From: an uncultured Olegusella sp.
Lineage (GTDB): Bacteria > Actinomycetota > Coriobacteriia > Coriobacteriales > Atopobiaceae
Length of the DNA stretch: 18,990 nt
Assembly (NCBI RefSeq): GCF_947253395.1
Contig: NZ_CAMXYY010000025.1
Coordinates: forward strand, 1 to 18,990
Reading direction: 5' to 3'
The translations under genes and the position numbers were made by a program. How positions within the stretch are numbered: the first letter of the stretch is position 1; each line of letters begins with the position of its first letter. Shown here piece after piece: positions 1 to 6,021 of this stretch. The notes under the pieces are model-generated. The model was not told where the DNA came from. It searched no databases and saw only the letters and a list, made by a program, of their open reading frames with translations.

Positions 1-106
1 ATGTCACGACCTTCTCCTTCGTGATTACTCTCCAGTCTTATGGGCGCACCCCCAACCGCAGGTCAGATTTTCCCCTAGTTCGACAAACGAACCATCTTTG
101 TGACAT
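1..106. other. Possible structured element at the left edge
   Basis: No gene was recognised here. The first seven bases (ATGTCAC, 1-7) are complementary to GTGACAT at 100-106. Inside lie a 6-bp hairpin TCACGA (4-9) / TCGTGA (19-24) and a short TTCG/CGAA pairing near 79-90. The 4-9 hairpin competes with the closing stem. This could be part of a structured RNA or the regulatory end of a gene lying to the left, but a 7-bp inverted repeat in a stretch this size can occur by chance. Confidence 0.2.
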
Positions 107-109
107 GAT

Positions 110-137
110 GGGGCGTCCTCATAATCATGATCGCCCC
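110..137 (-). other. Hairpin downstream of msrAB
   Basis: GGGGCG (110-115) pairs with CGCCCC (132-137) around a 16-nt loop, about 10 bases past the msrAB stop on the minus strand. It may stabilise or end the msrAB transcript. No T-run follows on either strand, so it is not a textbook intrinsic terminator. Confidence 0.35.
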
Positions 138-146
138 TCCTTGTAG

Positions 147-1160
147 TTATCGATTGTTGCCGCTGCGAGCGCAATAGCGCTTCAAGTCTCCGTAGCCTTC
201 CTCATCCATACGCTCATAGGGAATAAAGCGTAAAGCAGCGCTATCAATGCAATAACGTATTCCGCCATGCCCTGCAGGGCCGTCAGTAAATTTGTGTCCT
301 AGATGGCTTGCGCCTACGCGGCTGCGTACTTCTGTACGAGCGATGCCATAGCTCAGGTCAACGTTTTCTTCAATAACGGCAGGATCGATGGGTTGCCAAA
401 AAGCTGGCCAACCACAGCCAGAGTTATATTTTGCGGCACTCGAAAAAAGCGGTTCACCTGTCACCACGTCGACATAGATACCTGCCTCAAAGTTGTCGTC
501 GTAATCCCCGCTAAAGGGAGCTTCAGTACCCTCTTGCTGCGTTATGTAGTACTGCTCAGGGGTAAGTGTGTTGCGAATTTCTGCATCGCTCGGCTTGTGG
601 TAGGCAGAAGCATCAACCGATGTTTGCGTAGTCTGCTGTGGAAGCGATGCAAGACTTGAGAAGTCTATGTGGCAGTAGCCACCAGGGTTTTTTTGCAGAT
701 AATCCTGGTGGTAGTGTTCTGCTTCATAAAAGTTAGCTAACGGCTTAACCTCGGTAACAATGCCTTGGGGATAAGCGTGTGAAATTTCAGCCACCACGCG
801 CGTAATGGTGTTGACATCGGTGTCATCGACATAATAGATGCCGCTGCGATATTGTTCACCGCGGTCATTGCCTTGTTGATTGACGCTTGTCGGGTCAATA
901 ATGGTAAAAAATTGCTGAACGAGCGTCTCAAGGCTTACGACGTTGGGATCAAAGCGTACGCGTACGGTTTCTGCAGCATGAGTTACCCCAGCGCACACTT
1001 GTTCATAGCTAGGATGTTCAATGTTGCTGTTAGCATATCCACTCACACAATCTATTACGCCATAGATTCTTGAGAAGTACTCTTCAATGCCCCAAAAGCA
1101 GCCCCCCGCAAAATAGATGGTAGTGAGGCCCTTTTCCCTTGTGTTCATAGGTGTATCCAT
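147..1160 (-). CDS. msrAB: Bifunctional peptide methionine sulfoxide reductase MsrA/MsrB
   Basis: A fused enzyme that reduces methionine-S-sulfoxide (MsrA domain) and methionine-R-sulfoxide (MsrB domain) in oxidised proteins, normally recycled by thioredoxin. Numbered from the ATG at 1148, the MsrA domain spans about residues 10-165 with the catalytic motif GGCFWG (Cys17). GYCHID at 158-162 is typical of the domain end in fused forms. The MsrB domain spans about 187-315, with SGCGWPAFW (243-251), RSRVGASHLGH and the catalytic Cys300 in RYCIDS. The zinc-binding CxxC pairs of many MsrB proteins are absent. The frame stays open back to a TTG at 1187. ATG codons at 1160 and 1148 are likelier starts; none has a strong Shine-Dalgarno, so the start is uncertain by a few codons. 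It is transcribed in the same direction as the upstream regulator, 107 bases away. No signal peptide is seen, so it is probably cytosolic. Confidence 0.93.
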   Translation of the reverse strand: MDTPMNTREKGLTTIYFAGGCFWGIEEYFSRIYGVIDCVSGYANSNIEHPSYEQVCAGVTHAAETVRVRFDPNVVSLETLVQQFFTIIDPTSVNQQGNDRGEQYRSGIYYVDDTDVNTITRVVAEISHAYPQGIVTEVKPLANFYEAEHYHQDYLQKNPGGYCHIDFSSLASLPQQTTQTSVDASAYHKPSDAEIRNTLTPEQYYITQQEGTEAPFSGDYDDNFEAGIYVDVVTGEPLFSSAAKYNSGCGWPAFWQPIDPAVIEENVDLSYGIARTEVRSRVGASHLGHKFTDGPAGHGGIRYCIDSAALRFIPYERMDEEGYGDLKRYCARSGNNR

Positions 1161-1200
1161 TTCTATGTATGCTGCTATTTCGCACAACTACAGGCACTTC

Positions 1201-1217
1201 ACGAGCTTATCGCTCGT
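1201..1217. other. Short hairpin between the regulator and msrAB
   Basis: ACGAGC (1201-1206) pairs with GCTCGT (1212-1217) around a 5-nt loop. It lies between the stop of the DeoR-type gene and the start of msrAB. There is no T-run on the minus strand, so it is at most a weak terminator or a transcript-stabilising stem. Confidence 0.3.
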
Positions 1218-1267
1218 CAAGGTAATGCGGTTATTCCCAGTGCATATCGCAGGTATACCCATTGCTA

Positions 1268-2026
1268 TTAGGGAGCAACGCAGATAATATCTCCCGTACC
1301 TGCGTGCTTGAAACTCTCTATCTCATCTTGCGTTATTCTCGTATCGGTAATAAAGGTATCGATTTGGTTGACATCGCCATACTTAAAGCTAGCATCGGCG
1401 CCCACTTTTGAACTGTCAGCCACAACAATACGGTGTAGTGAATGGCTGAGCATGAGTGCATTGACGCGCATCTCTTGGGCAACAATCGTCGTAAGCCCAC
1501 GATCTGCAGAAATACCCGAGCATCCCAAAATACACTTAGGCGCCTGTATCTGCCCAATGGTGGCAAGTGCAAAATCTCCTGTCATGGACCATTTGGGCAC
1601 ACGAATCTCTCCACCAGTGAGCAGCACTGTAATCTCAGGAGAAATGCTTTGTTGGAGAGCATGCCCATTATTGGTGACAATAGTTACGTTGCGCGCCGTT
1701 ATGAACTCCATGATTGCAAGTGCTGTTGAGCTGGTATTGATAAAGATGGTCTCCCCATCTTCAATCAGACCAGCTGCATAGCGTGCAATCGCCTCCTTTG
1801 ACTGAAGGGCGAGTGCACCTACTTGCCCCGGCTGTCCTTCGGCCAGTCGCGCCGTGCCATAGCTGCGCACTAAAATACCTGCATCTTGAAGATGATTGAG
1901 ATCGCGGCGAATAGTGAGTTGCGAGGTGCCGAAGTGCACTGCAAGTTCAGCTACGGTCATCTCCGTTTTTTCTTGAAGAAGATGAACGATTTTATCTCGA
2001 CGCTTATCTACGAACGATTTGGACAT
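1268..2026 (-). CDS. ulaR: DeoR-family transcriptional regulator, probable ascorbate-operon repressor (UlaR-like)
   Basis: A 252-residue DeoR-family repressor, essentially the length of E. coli UlaR (251). The N-terminus carries the winged helix-turn-helix, about residues 7-58, with TVAELAVHFGTSQLTIRRDL as the HTH core and the usual RRDL recognition helix. The rest is the sugar-phosphate-sensing DeoR C-terminal domain (NTSSTALAIMEFI, VTNNGHALQQ, LLTGGEIR, SHSLHRIVVADSSKVG). The ATG at 2026 is preceded by AGGAGG at good spacing. It is transcribed away from the ascorbate operon, and the shared region contains repeated operator-like words over both promoters. That fits repression of ula and autoregulation. 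Known UlaR responds to L-ascorbate-6-phosphate; the same ligand here is inference. The family call is firm and the ula role rests on context. Confidence 0.85.
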   Translation of the reverse strand: MSKSFVDKRRDKIVHLLQEKTEMTVAELAVHFGTSQLTIRRDLNHLQDAGILVRSYGTARLAEGQPGQVGALALQSKEAIARYAAGLIEDGETIFINTSSTALAIMEFITARNVTIVTNNGHALQQSISPEITVLLTGGEIRVPKWSMTGDFALATIGQIQAPKCILGCSGISADRGLTTIVAQEMRVNALMLSHSLHRIVVADSSKVGADASFKYGDVNQIDTFITDTRITQDEIESFKHAGTGDIICVAP

Positions 2027-2100
2027 GTGAACCCTCCTGGGGGCGCTTGTATACCACTATATACATTAGCTGCAAGGCAAGTTAGCTGCAGTAAATATAC

Positions 2101-2129
2101 AGTATATCTTAATGTTTTGAACGTTTCAA
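2101..2129 (-). promoter_or_regulatory. Predicted promoter of the DeoR-family regulator
   Basis: On the minus strand, TTGAAA (2124-2129) and TATACT (2101-2106) are separated by exactly 17 bases. The -35 box overlaps the first TGAACGTT word (2118-2125), and the second copy (2130-2137) abuts it, so a bound repressor would block it. The region 2027-2100 between it and the start codon shows only a TTAGCTGCA direct repeat (2066-2074 and 2082-2090). Confidence 0.65.
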
Positions 2130-2234
2130 TGAACGTTTATACCGCTTATGTGCAAAGAGATAACGTTCATCGAACGATAGAAATGATTGTTTACATTTGA
2201 CGTTATGAACGTTATAGTGTTCATAACGTTCATA
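2118..2234. promoter_or_regulatory. Operator cluster for the divergent ulaR/ula promoters
   Basis: The octamer TGAACGTT occurs five times. It is on the plus strand at 2118-2125, 2130-2137 and 2206-2213, and as its complement AACGTTCA at 2162-2169 and 2225-2232. The right part is a palindrome in two overlapping registers. ACGTTATGAAC (2200-2210) pairs with GTTCATAACGT (2219-2229), and TATGAACGTTAT (2204-2215) pairs with ATAACGTTCATA (2223-2234). Every copy lies between or on the two promoters. The adjacent DeoR-type protein is the obvious candidate to bind here. Confidence 0.75.
2190..2218 (+). promoter_or_regulatory. Predicted promoter of the ula operon
   Basis: TTTACA (2190-2195) and TATAGT (2213-2218) are spaced by 17 bases, a near-consensus sigma-70-type promoter. 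The -10 box occupies most of the 8-base centre of the palindrome at 2200-2229, so operator occupancy and polymerase binding should exclude each other. Transcription would start near 2225, giving a leader of about 140 nt before ulaC. Confidence 0.65.
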
Positions 2235-2247
2235 CTGTCTTTATAGA

Positions 2248-2365
2248 GTGTAGACAGTATGAATATGACGAGAGAGGGAGCAGAGAGAGAAAGGAGGTGG
2301 ACGTTAGTGTAGACAGTTTGAATGTGACAGGAGAGGGAGTAAGGAAAGAAAGGAGGTGGGCGTTA
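2248..2365 (+). repeat. 59-bp tandem duplication carrying two ribosome binding sites
   Basis: Two imperfect copies lie head to tail, 2248-2306 and 2307-2365, with roughly 85% identity and no length difference. Both begin GTGTAGACAGT and end with AAAGGAGGTGG followed by a CGTTA tail. The second copy supplies the true Shine-Dalgarno for the ATG at 2365. In the first copy the equivalent position continues into GTG TAG, a start codon followed at once by a stop. The duplication is purine-rich and lies entirely in the predicted ula leader. Confidence 0.85.
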
Positions 2366-2829
2366 TGCTACTTAAGGAAATTTACGATCGTAAGCACTAT
2401 GCCTTTACCAAGGGTCCTATGGACTGGAGAGAAGCGATTCGTGAGAGCTGTAAGCCACTGGAGGCTGATGGCACCTGCGATGAGCGGTATGCGGAAGAGA
2501 TCATAGCCTGTGTCGAAAAGCACGGGCCCTACATCGTCATTATTCCCCATGTTGCTATGCCTCACTCCACAGAAGGAGCAGTGGGCGCGCATAAAACTGC
2601 GATTGGCTTTATGCACTGCGACACACCGGTAAGTTTTGATGATGATGACCCAGACAAACAAGTACAAACATTCTTTACGCTCTGCGCAACAGATTCCAAT
2701 GCACATCTGGCAAATATGCAGCGTTTGGTAGCTGTGCTCATGAACGACGAAGTCGTAGAGCAACTCAAGGCTATTCAGACGCCCGAGCAATTACTTGAGA
2801 TTGATGCTCTAGCCGGGGATAACGCCTAA
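2365..2829 (+). CDS. ulaC: PTS EIIA component, ascorbate family (UlaC-like)
   Basis: A 154-residue phosphocarrier of the mannitol/fructose-type EIIA fold (PTS_EIIA_2). It takes phosphate from HPr and passes it to the EIIB protein encoded two genes on. The signature is HGPYIVIIPHVAMPHS, with His67 in MPHS as the expected phosphorylated residue and His62 nearby. The C-terminal half (HLANMQRLVAVLMNDEVVEQL) matches the helical end of the family. AGGAGG at 2351-2356 sits 8 bases before ATG 2365. An upstream in-frame GTG at 2356 overlaps that Shine-Dalgarno and was not used. It is the first gene of the operon, whereas in E. coli ulaC follows ulaA and ulaB. It is cytosolic. Confidence 0.88.
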   Translation: MLLKEIYDRKHYAFTKGPMDWREAIRESCKPLEADGTCDERYAEEIIACVEKHGPYIVIIPHVAMPHSTEGAVGAHKTAIGFMHCDTPVSFDDDDPDKQVQTFFTLCATDSNAHLANMQRLVAVLMNDEVVEQLKAIQTPEQLLEIDALAGDNA

Positions 2830-2888
2830 AGCGCCCCATCTGCACGCTAGCTCGCCCAGTTTGGCTAGCTTCCTTTGAAAGGAATAAT

Positions 2889-4400
2889 ATGGACGTTCTC
2901 TATAGTATTTGGCAGTGGTTTGCCAGCAACATTCTGACGCAACCCGCATATTTCATCGGTCTTATCGTCGTCGTTGGTTATGTATTGCTCCGCAAGCCTT
3001 GGTATGATGTGATTGCTGGCTTTGTAAAAGCAGTCGTTGGTTATCAAATCCTTCTTGTTGGTTCTGGTGGCCTCGTTATGGCGTTCCGTCCCATTCTTGT
3101 GGGTCTTCAGGCACGCTTTAATCTGTCTGCTATGGTCATTGACCCCTACTTTGGTCAAAACGCCGTACAAGCAGGTATGGAAGATGCTGCCGCTCCCGCC
3201 TTTATCGCTGGCCGTTCTTTTTCTTCCGTTATGTTTTTGTTGCTCTTTGCCTTTATTTTGAATATCGTACTCGTTGCACTTAAGCGTTATACCAAGTGTC
3301 GCGCGCTCTTTACCACCGGTCACGTTCAGGTGCAGCAGGCGGCGACTGCTTTCTGGCTTATTATGTTCTGCTTCCCTCAGATTAACGACGTAGCAGTTCT
3401 TGCCATCATGACCGTTTTGCTTGGTCTGTACTGGGCTGTTGGTTCCAATCTCTGCATTGGGCCTTCCCAAGACCTCACCGATGGTGCGGGCTTTACGATT
3501 GCTCATCAGCAGATGTTTGGCGTCTACGCAGCAAGCAAAGCCTCTGAGTGGATGGCTCGGCACTCCAAGAAGGAATCCAAGCGCATTGACGAAATAGAGC
3601 TTCCTGGCTTCCTGAAGATTTTCAACGAAAATCTTGTTGCGACGGCCATCCTCATGACCCTTTTCTTTGGTGCCATCTTGGTTATCTTGGGCAAAGCTTT
3701 CTTGGTTGAGCAGGGCTTCATGATGGAAGATCAGGACTTCTTCATGTATATCCTTACCACCGCGTTCTCCTTTGCGGTGTATCTGTCCATCCTTCAGTTG
3801 GGTGTCCGTACCTTTGTTACCGAGCTTACTAACTCCTTCCAGGGCATCTCCAACAAACTTCTCAAGGGTTCCGTGCCTGGTGTTGACTGCGCTGTTACCT
3901 TTGGCTTTGGCTCTCCCAATGCCGTGACTATTGGCTTTTTGATGGGCGCTGCCGGTCAGTTCCTCGCCATCATTTTGCTCATTGCTCTCAAGAGTCCCGT
4001 CGTGGTAATTGCAGGCTTTGTTCCTCTGTTCTTTGACAATGCCGTTATTGGTGTGTATTCCGACAACAAGGGCGGCCTTAAGGCTTGCCTCATCATGCCG
4101 TTCATCTCTGGTCTGCTGCAGGTATTTGGCTCTGCCATCATTGCCGGTTGGGTTGGCATGGCAGTCTACGGTGGCTATCTAGGCATGTGGGACTGGGCGG
4201 TTGTGTGGCCCATCATGACCAGTCTGATGAAGTTCTTGAGTTTCGGTGGCCTTGCTCTTGTCGCTATTGCTCTCTTGGCCATTCCTCAGCTTCAATACCG
4301 CGCCCATAAGGATACCTACTTCCTCGAGGTTGAGGACTATCAAAAGTACAAGGAGATCCATGAGGCGCAGGCTGCTAGCGAGAAAGCAAAAACAGCATAG
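2889..4400 (+). CDS. ulaA: PTS EIIC component, L-ascorbate-specific (UlaA)
   Basis: A 503-residue polytopic membrane permease that imports L-ascorbate while EIIB phosphorylates it. About ten hydrophobic segments can be seen, starting near residue 20 (AYFIGLIVVVGYVLL). Family-typical stretches are VGYQILLVGSGGLV, the IDPYFGQNAVQAGM loop, the WAVGSNLCIGPSQ region near residue 180, and FGFGSPNAVTIGFLMGAAGQ in the second half. The second internal half mirrors the first, as expected for the UlaA inverted-repeat fold. The C-terminus (from about 470) is charged and cytoplasmic, and the protein is somewhat longer than E. coli UlaA. AAAGGA lies 6 bases before ATG. Specificity for ascorbate is supported by ulaG, ulaE and ulaF downstream. 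Confidence 0.92.
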   Translation: MDVLYSIWQWFASNILTQPAYFIGLIVVVGYVLLRKPWYDVIAGFVKAVVGYQILLVGSGGLVMAFRPILVGLQARFNLSAMVIDPYFGQNAVQAGMEDAAAPAFIAGRSFSSVMFLLLFAFILNIVLVALKRYTKCRALFTTGHVQVQQAATAFWLIMFCFPQINDVAVLAIMTVLLGLYWAVGSNLCIGPSQDLTDGAGFTIAHQQMFGVYAASKASEWMARHSKKESKRIDEIELPGFLKIFNENLVATAILMTLFFGAILVILGKAFLVEQGFMMEDQDFFMYILTTAFSFAVYLSILQLGVRTFVTELTNSFQGISNKLLKGSVPGVDCAVTFGFGSPNAVTIGFLMGAAGQFLAIILLIALKSPVVVIAGFVPLFFDNAVIGVYSDNKGGLKACLIMPFISGLLQVFGSAIIAGWVGMAVYGGYLGMWDWAVVWPIMTSLMKFLSFGGLALVAIALLAIPQLQYRAHKDTYFLEVEDYQKYKEIHEAQAASEKAKTA

Positions 4401-4483
4401 CAGTGTCGCAAAGGTATGCGAGTACTACCTGTAGAGCAAGCAAGTACTGTTCGTAAAGCAAGTTAAGAGAAAGGGATTAAAAC

Positions 4484-4792
4484 ATGAATGCCAAGATTCT
4501 TGTTGCATGTGCAAATGGAGCGGGGACGTCTCTCATGATGAAGATGGCGGTTGAGCGCGCTACAAAGCGACTCGGCATGAGTGTTGCCAACATCCATCAC
4601 TGCGCCATCTCTGAGGCAGTGAGTTCTGCTCGTCAGTATGACATTGTTTTTGCACCGCTTAACTTTGTGAATATGTATGACTCTGCCAAAGCAGCAGGTG
4701 TTGCGGTTATTGGTTTGCGCAATGTGCTTTCTGATGCTGAGGTAGAAGAGAAGCTTAAAGAGGCGGGTCTTGTCGAGAAGTACAAGGCGTAA
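4484..4792 (+). CDS. ulaB: PTS EIIB component, ascorbate-specific (UlaB)
   Basis: A 102-residue EIIB of the lactose/ascorbate type. The phosphorylated cysteine is Cys9 in the P-loop ACANGAGTS. The protein accepts phosphate from the EIIA and transfers it to ascorbate bound by the EIIC, giving L-ascorbate-6-phosphate. Length and the Rossmann-like pattern (ILVACANG, YDIVFAPLNF, VAVIGLRNVLS) fit the family. It starts at ATG 4484 after AGAAAGGGA. The 83-base gap after ulaA holds no gene, only an AGTACT word repeated at about 4420 and 4443. Confidence 0.92.
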   Translation: MNAKILVACANGAGTSLMMKMAVERATKRLGMSVANIHHCAISEAVSSARQYDIVFAPLNFVNMYDSAKAAGVAVIGLRNVLSDAEVEEKLKEAGLVEKYKA

Positions 4793-4800
4793 GTGATACG

Positions 4801-4838
4801 TGCGTTGTTCTGCAAGATATGCTTTATAGAACAACGCA
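4801..4838 (+). other. Strong intercistronic hairpin after ulaB
   Basis: TGCGTTGTTCT (4801-4811) pairs perfectly with AGAACAACGCA (4828-4838): 11 bp with a 16-nt loop, starting 8 bases after the ulaB stop. No T-run follows, so it is more likely a 3'-end stabiliser, a processing site or a pausing element than a full terminator. Confidence 0.65.
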
Positions 4839-4860
4839 ATGGCACTGATAGAGGCATGTA

Positions 4861-4898
4861 GGTAGCGCTGTTATCGGGAGATGATGGCAGCGCATACC
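4861..4898 (+). other. Second intercistronic hairpin before the propeller gene
   Basis: GGTAGCGCTG (4861-4870) pairs with CAGCGCATACC (4888-4898) with one bulged base, around a 17-nt loop. It ends 22 bases before ATG 4921. Together with the preceding hairpin it makes the 128-base ulaB-to-propeller gap the most structured junction of the operon. Confidence 0.6.
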
Positions 4899-4920
4899 AA
4901 AATCTTGCGATTGGAGAGTT

Positions 4921-5982
4921 ATGAAGTATCGCAAAAAAGTTCTCGCCCAAATGCCAAAGTGTTATGCCCTCGCGATGTTTAAGGGCGCTGATGTTCCGAG
5001 CTTTGTGGCTGGTGTGGAAAAAGAGGGGCCCATTCGCCGCTTTGCGCTTAATGGGGATCCTCTAGAGACGGTAACTGAAGGTCCTGGTGGAGTGATGACA
5101 CTCACGCAAGTACCGGGACGCAATGATCAGTTGCTTGCAACCTGTGAGTTTTATTCACCTAATTTTGGAGCGGACAGTGCGCGGATCGTATCGTATACCC
5201 GCAGCGAGGCTGGCTGGAAGTGTTCGACGGTATGTGATTTGCCCTATGTGCATCGCTTTGGCATCTTGCAGGCACAAGACGGGCGCAGCTGGCTTTTTGC
5301 CTGCACCATCAAGGGTTCTTGTCGACAGGTAAAAGAGGACTGGTCTAAGCCTGGGGCTGTTTATGCTGCCCCTCTCGACGAGCCTCTCGAAAACTACAAC
5401 GACACGCATCAGCTTGCGGTGTATACACTCGCAGGTACTCAACTGCAAAATCATGGCTTTTGGATTTCTCCTCACAAAGATTTTGCTCTTATTGCTACAG
5501 CTGCGGGTGTCTTTAGATATATCCCTCCTGCTTGTGAGGGGGCAGACTGGGATATTACCTGTCTTATTGTGCATCCAACCAGCGATATCGTTATGGCTGA
5601 CTTTGATGGTGATGGCAAAGCAGAGATTCTTACGTTTTCTGCTTTTCACGGCGAAGAACTTGCTATATGGCACGAAGGTGCAGTGGAAGATAGCTACGAA
5701 TGCGTATGGAAAAACCCACAGCCCCTCAAATTCCTGCACGCTCTTTGGGCAGGAGAGTTGGGCGGTGTTACCTGTGCGGTTATAGGCCATCGCAAAGCAG
5801 AGCGCGACTTGTTGCGCGTGTGGTTTGAGGATGGCAGCTATCACCTTGAGTGTATTGATCATGATTGTGGTCCGGCAAACTGCTGGGCATATCGCACAGA
5901 TGAGGCGGAATACGTTATCGCAGCTAATCGCGAAACCGACGAGCTTGCTTTGTATGAAGTTATTCCCGATGAAATGGTATAG
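4921..5982 (+). CDS. Uncharacterised protein with an FG-GAP/VCBS-like motif, probable cytosolic beta-propeller
   Basis: A 353-residue protein that I cannot assign to a named family. The clearest signal is DFDGDGKAEILTF at residues 227-239. This is a Dx[DN]xDGxxE-type calcium-binding loop as found in FG-GAP/VCBS and integrin-like propeller blades. Other short beta-rich units with Trp/Ile patterns (GFWISPHKDFALIATAAGVFR, LAIWHEG, HALWAGELGGVTCAVIGHRK, LLRVWFEDGSYHLECID) suggest a propeller of several blades. There is no signal peptide or membrane segment, so it should be cytosolic, which is unusual for FG-GAP proteins. It starts at ATG 4921 after GGAGAG and ends 39 bases before ulaG, so it is co-transcribed with ascorbate catabolism. 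A sugar-lactone enzyme or a sensor role is possible but is speculation. It does not resemble UlaD, which is a TIM barrel of the OMP decarboxylase suprafamily. Confidence 0.75.
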   Translation: MKYRKKVLAQMPKCYALAMFKGADVPSFVAGVEKEGPIRRFALNGDPLETVTEGPGGVMTLTQVPGRNDQLLATCEFYSPNFGADSARIVSYTRSEAGWKCSTVCDLPYVHRFGILQAQDGRSWLFACTIKGSCRQVKEDWSKPGAVYAAPLDEPLENYNDTHQLAVYTLAGTQLQNHGFWISPHKDFALIATAAGVFRYIPPACEGADWDITCLIVHPTSDIVMADFDGDGKAEILTFSAFHGEELAIWHEGAVEDSYECVWKNPQPLKFLHALWAGELGGVTCAVIGHRKAERDLLRVWFEDGSYHLECIDHDCGPANCWAYRTDEAEYVIAANRETDELALYEVIPDEMV

Positions 5983-6021
5983 CACAGCGTTTTTTGAATA
6001 TACAAAACGAAGGAGAAGACC

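Noticed and set aside
110..137. GGGGCG/CGCCCC hairpin as an intrinsic terminator of msrAB.
   Set aside because: The loop is long and no T-run follows on the minus strand, so it was kept only as a hairpin.
2118..2129. TGAACGTTTCAA as a possible cre (CcpA) site.
   Set aside because: It lacks the spacing of the cre consensus by one base and fits the local TGAACGTT operator family better.
2297..2506. Open frame of 69 codons starting inside the first repeat copy.
   Set aside because: It overlaps ulaC in another frame, has no family resemblance and uses a GTG within the Shine-Dalgarno itself.
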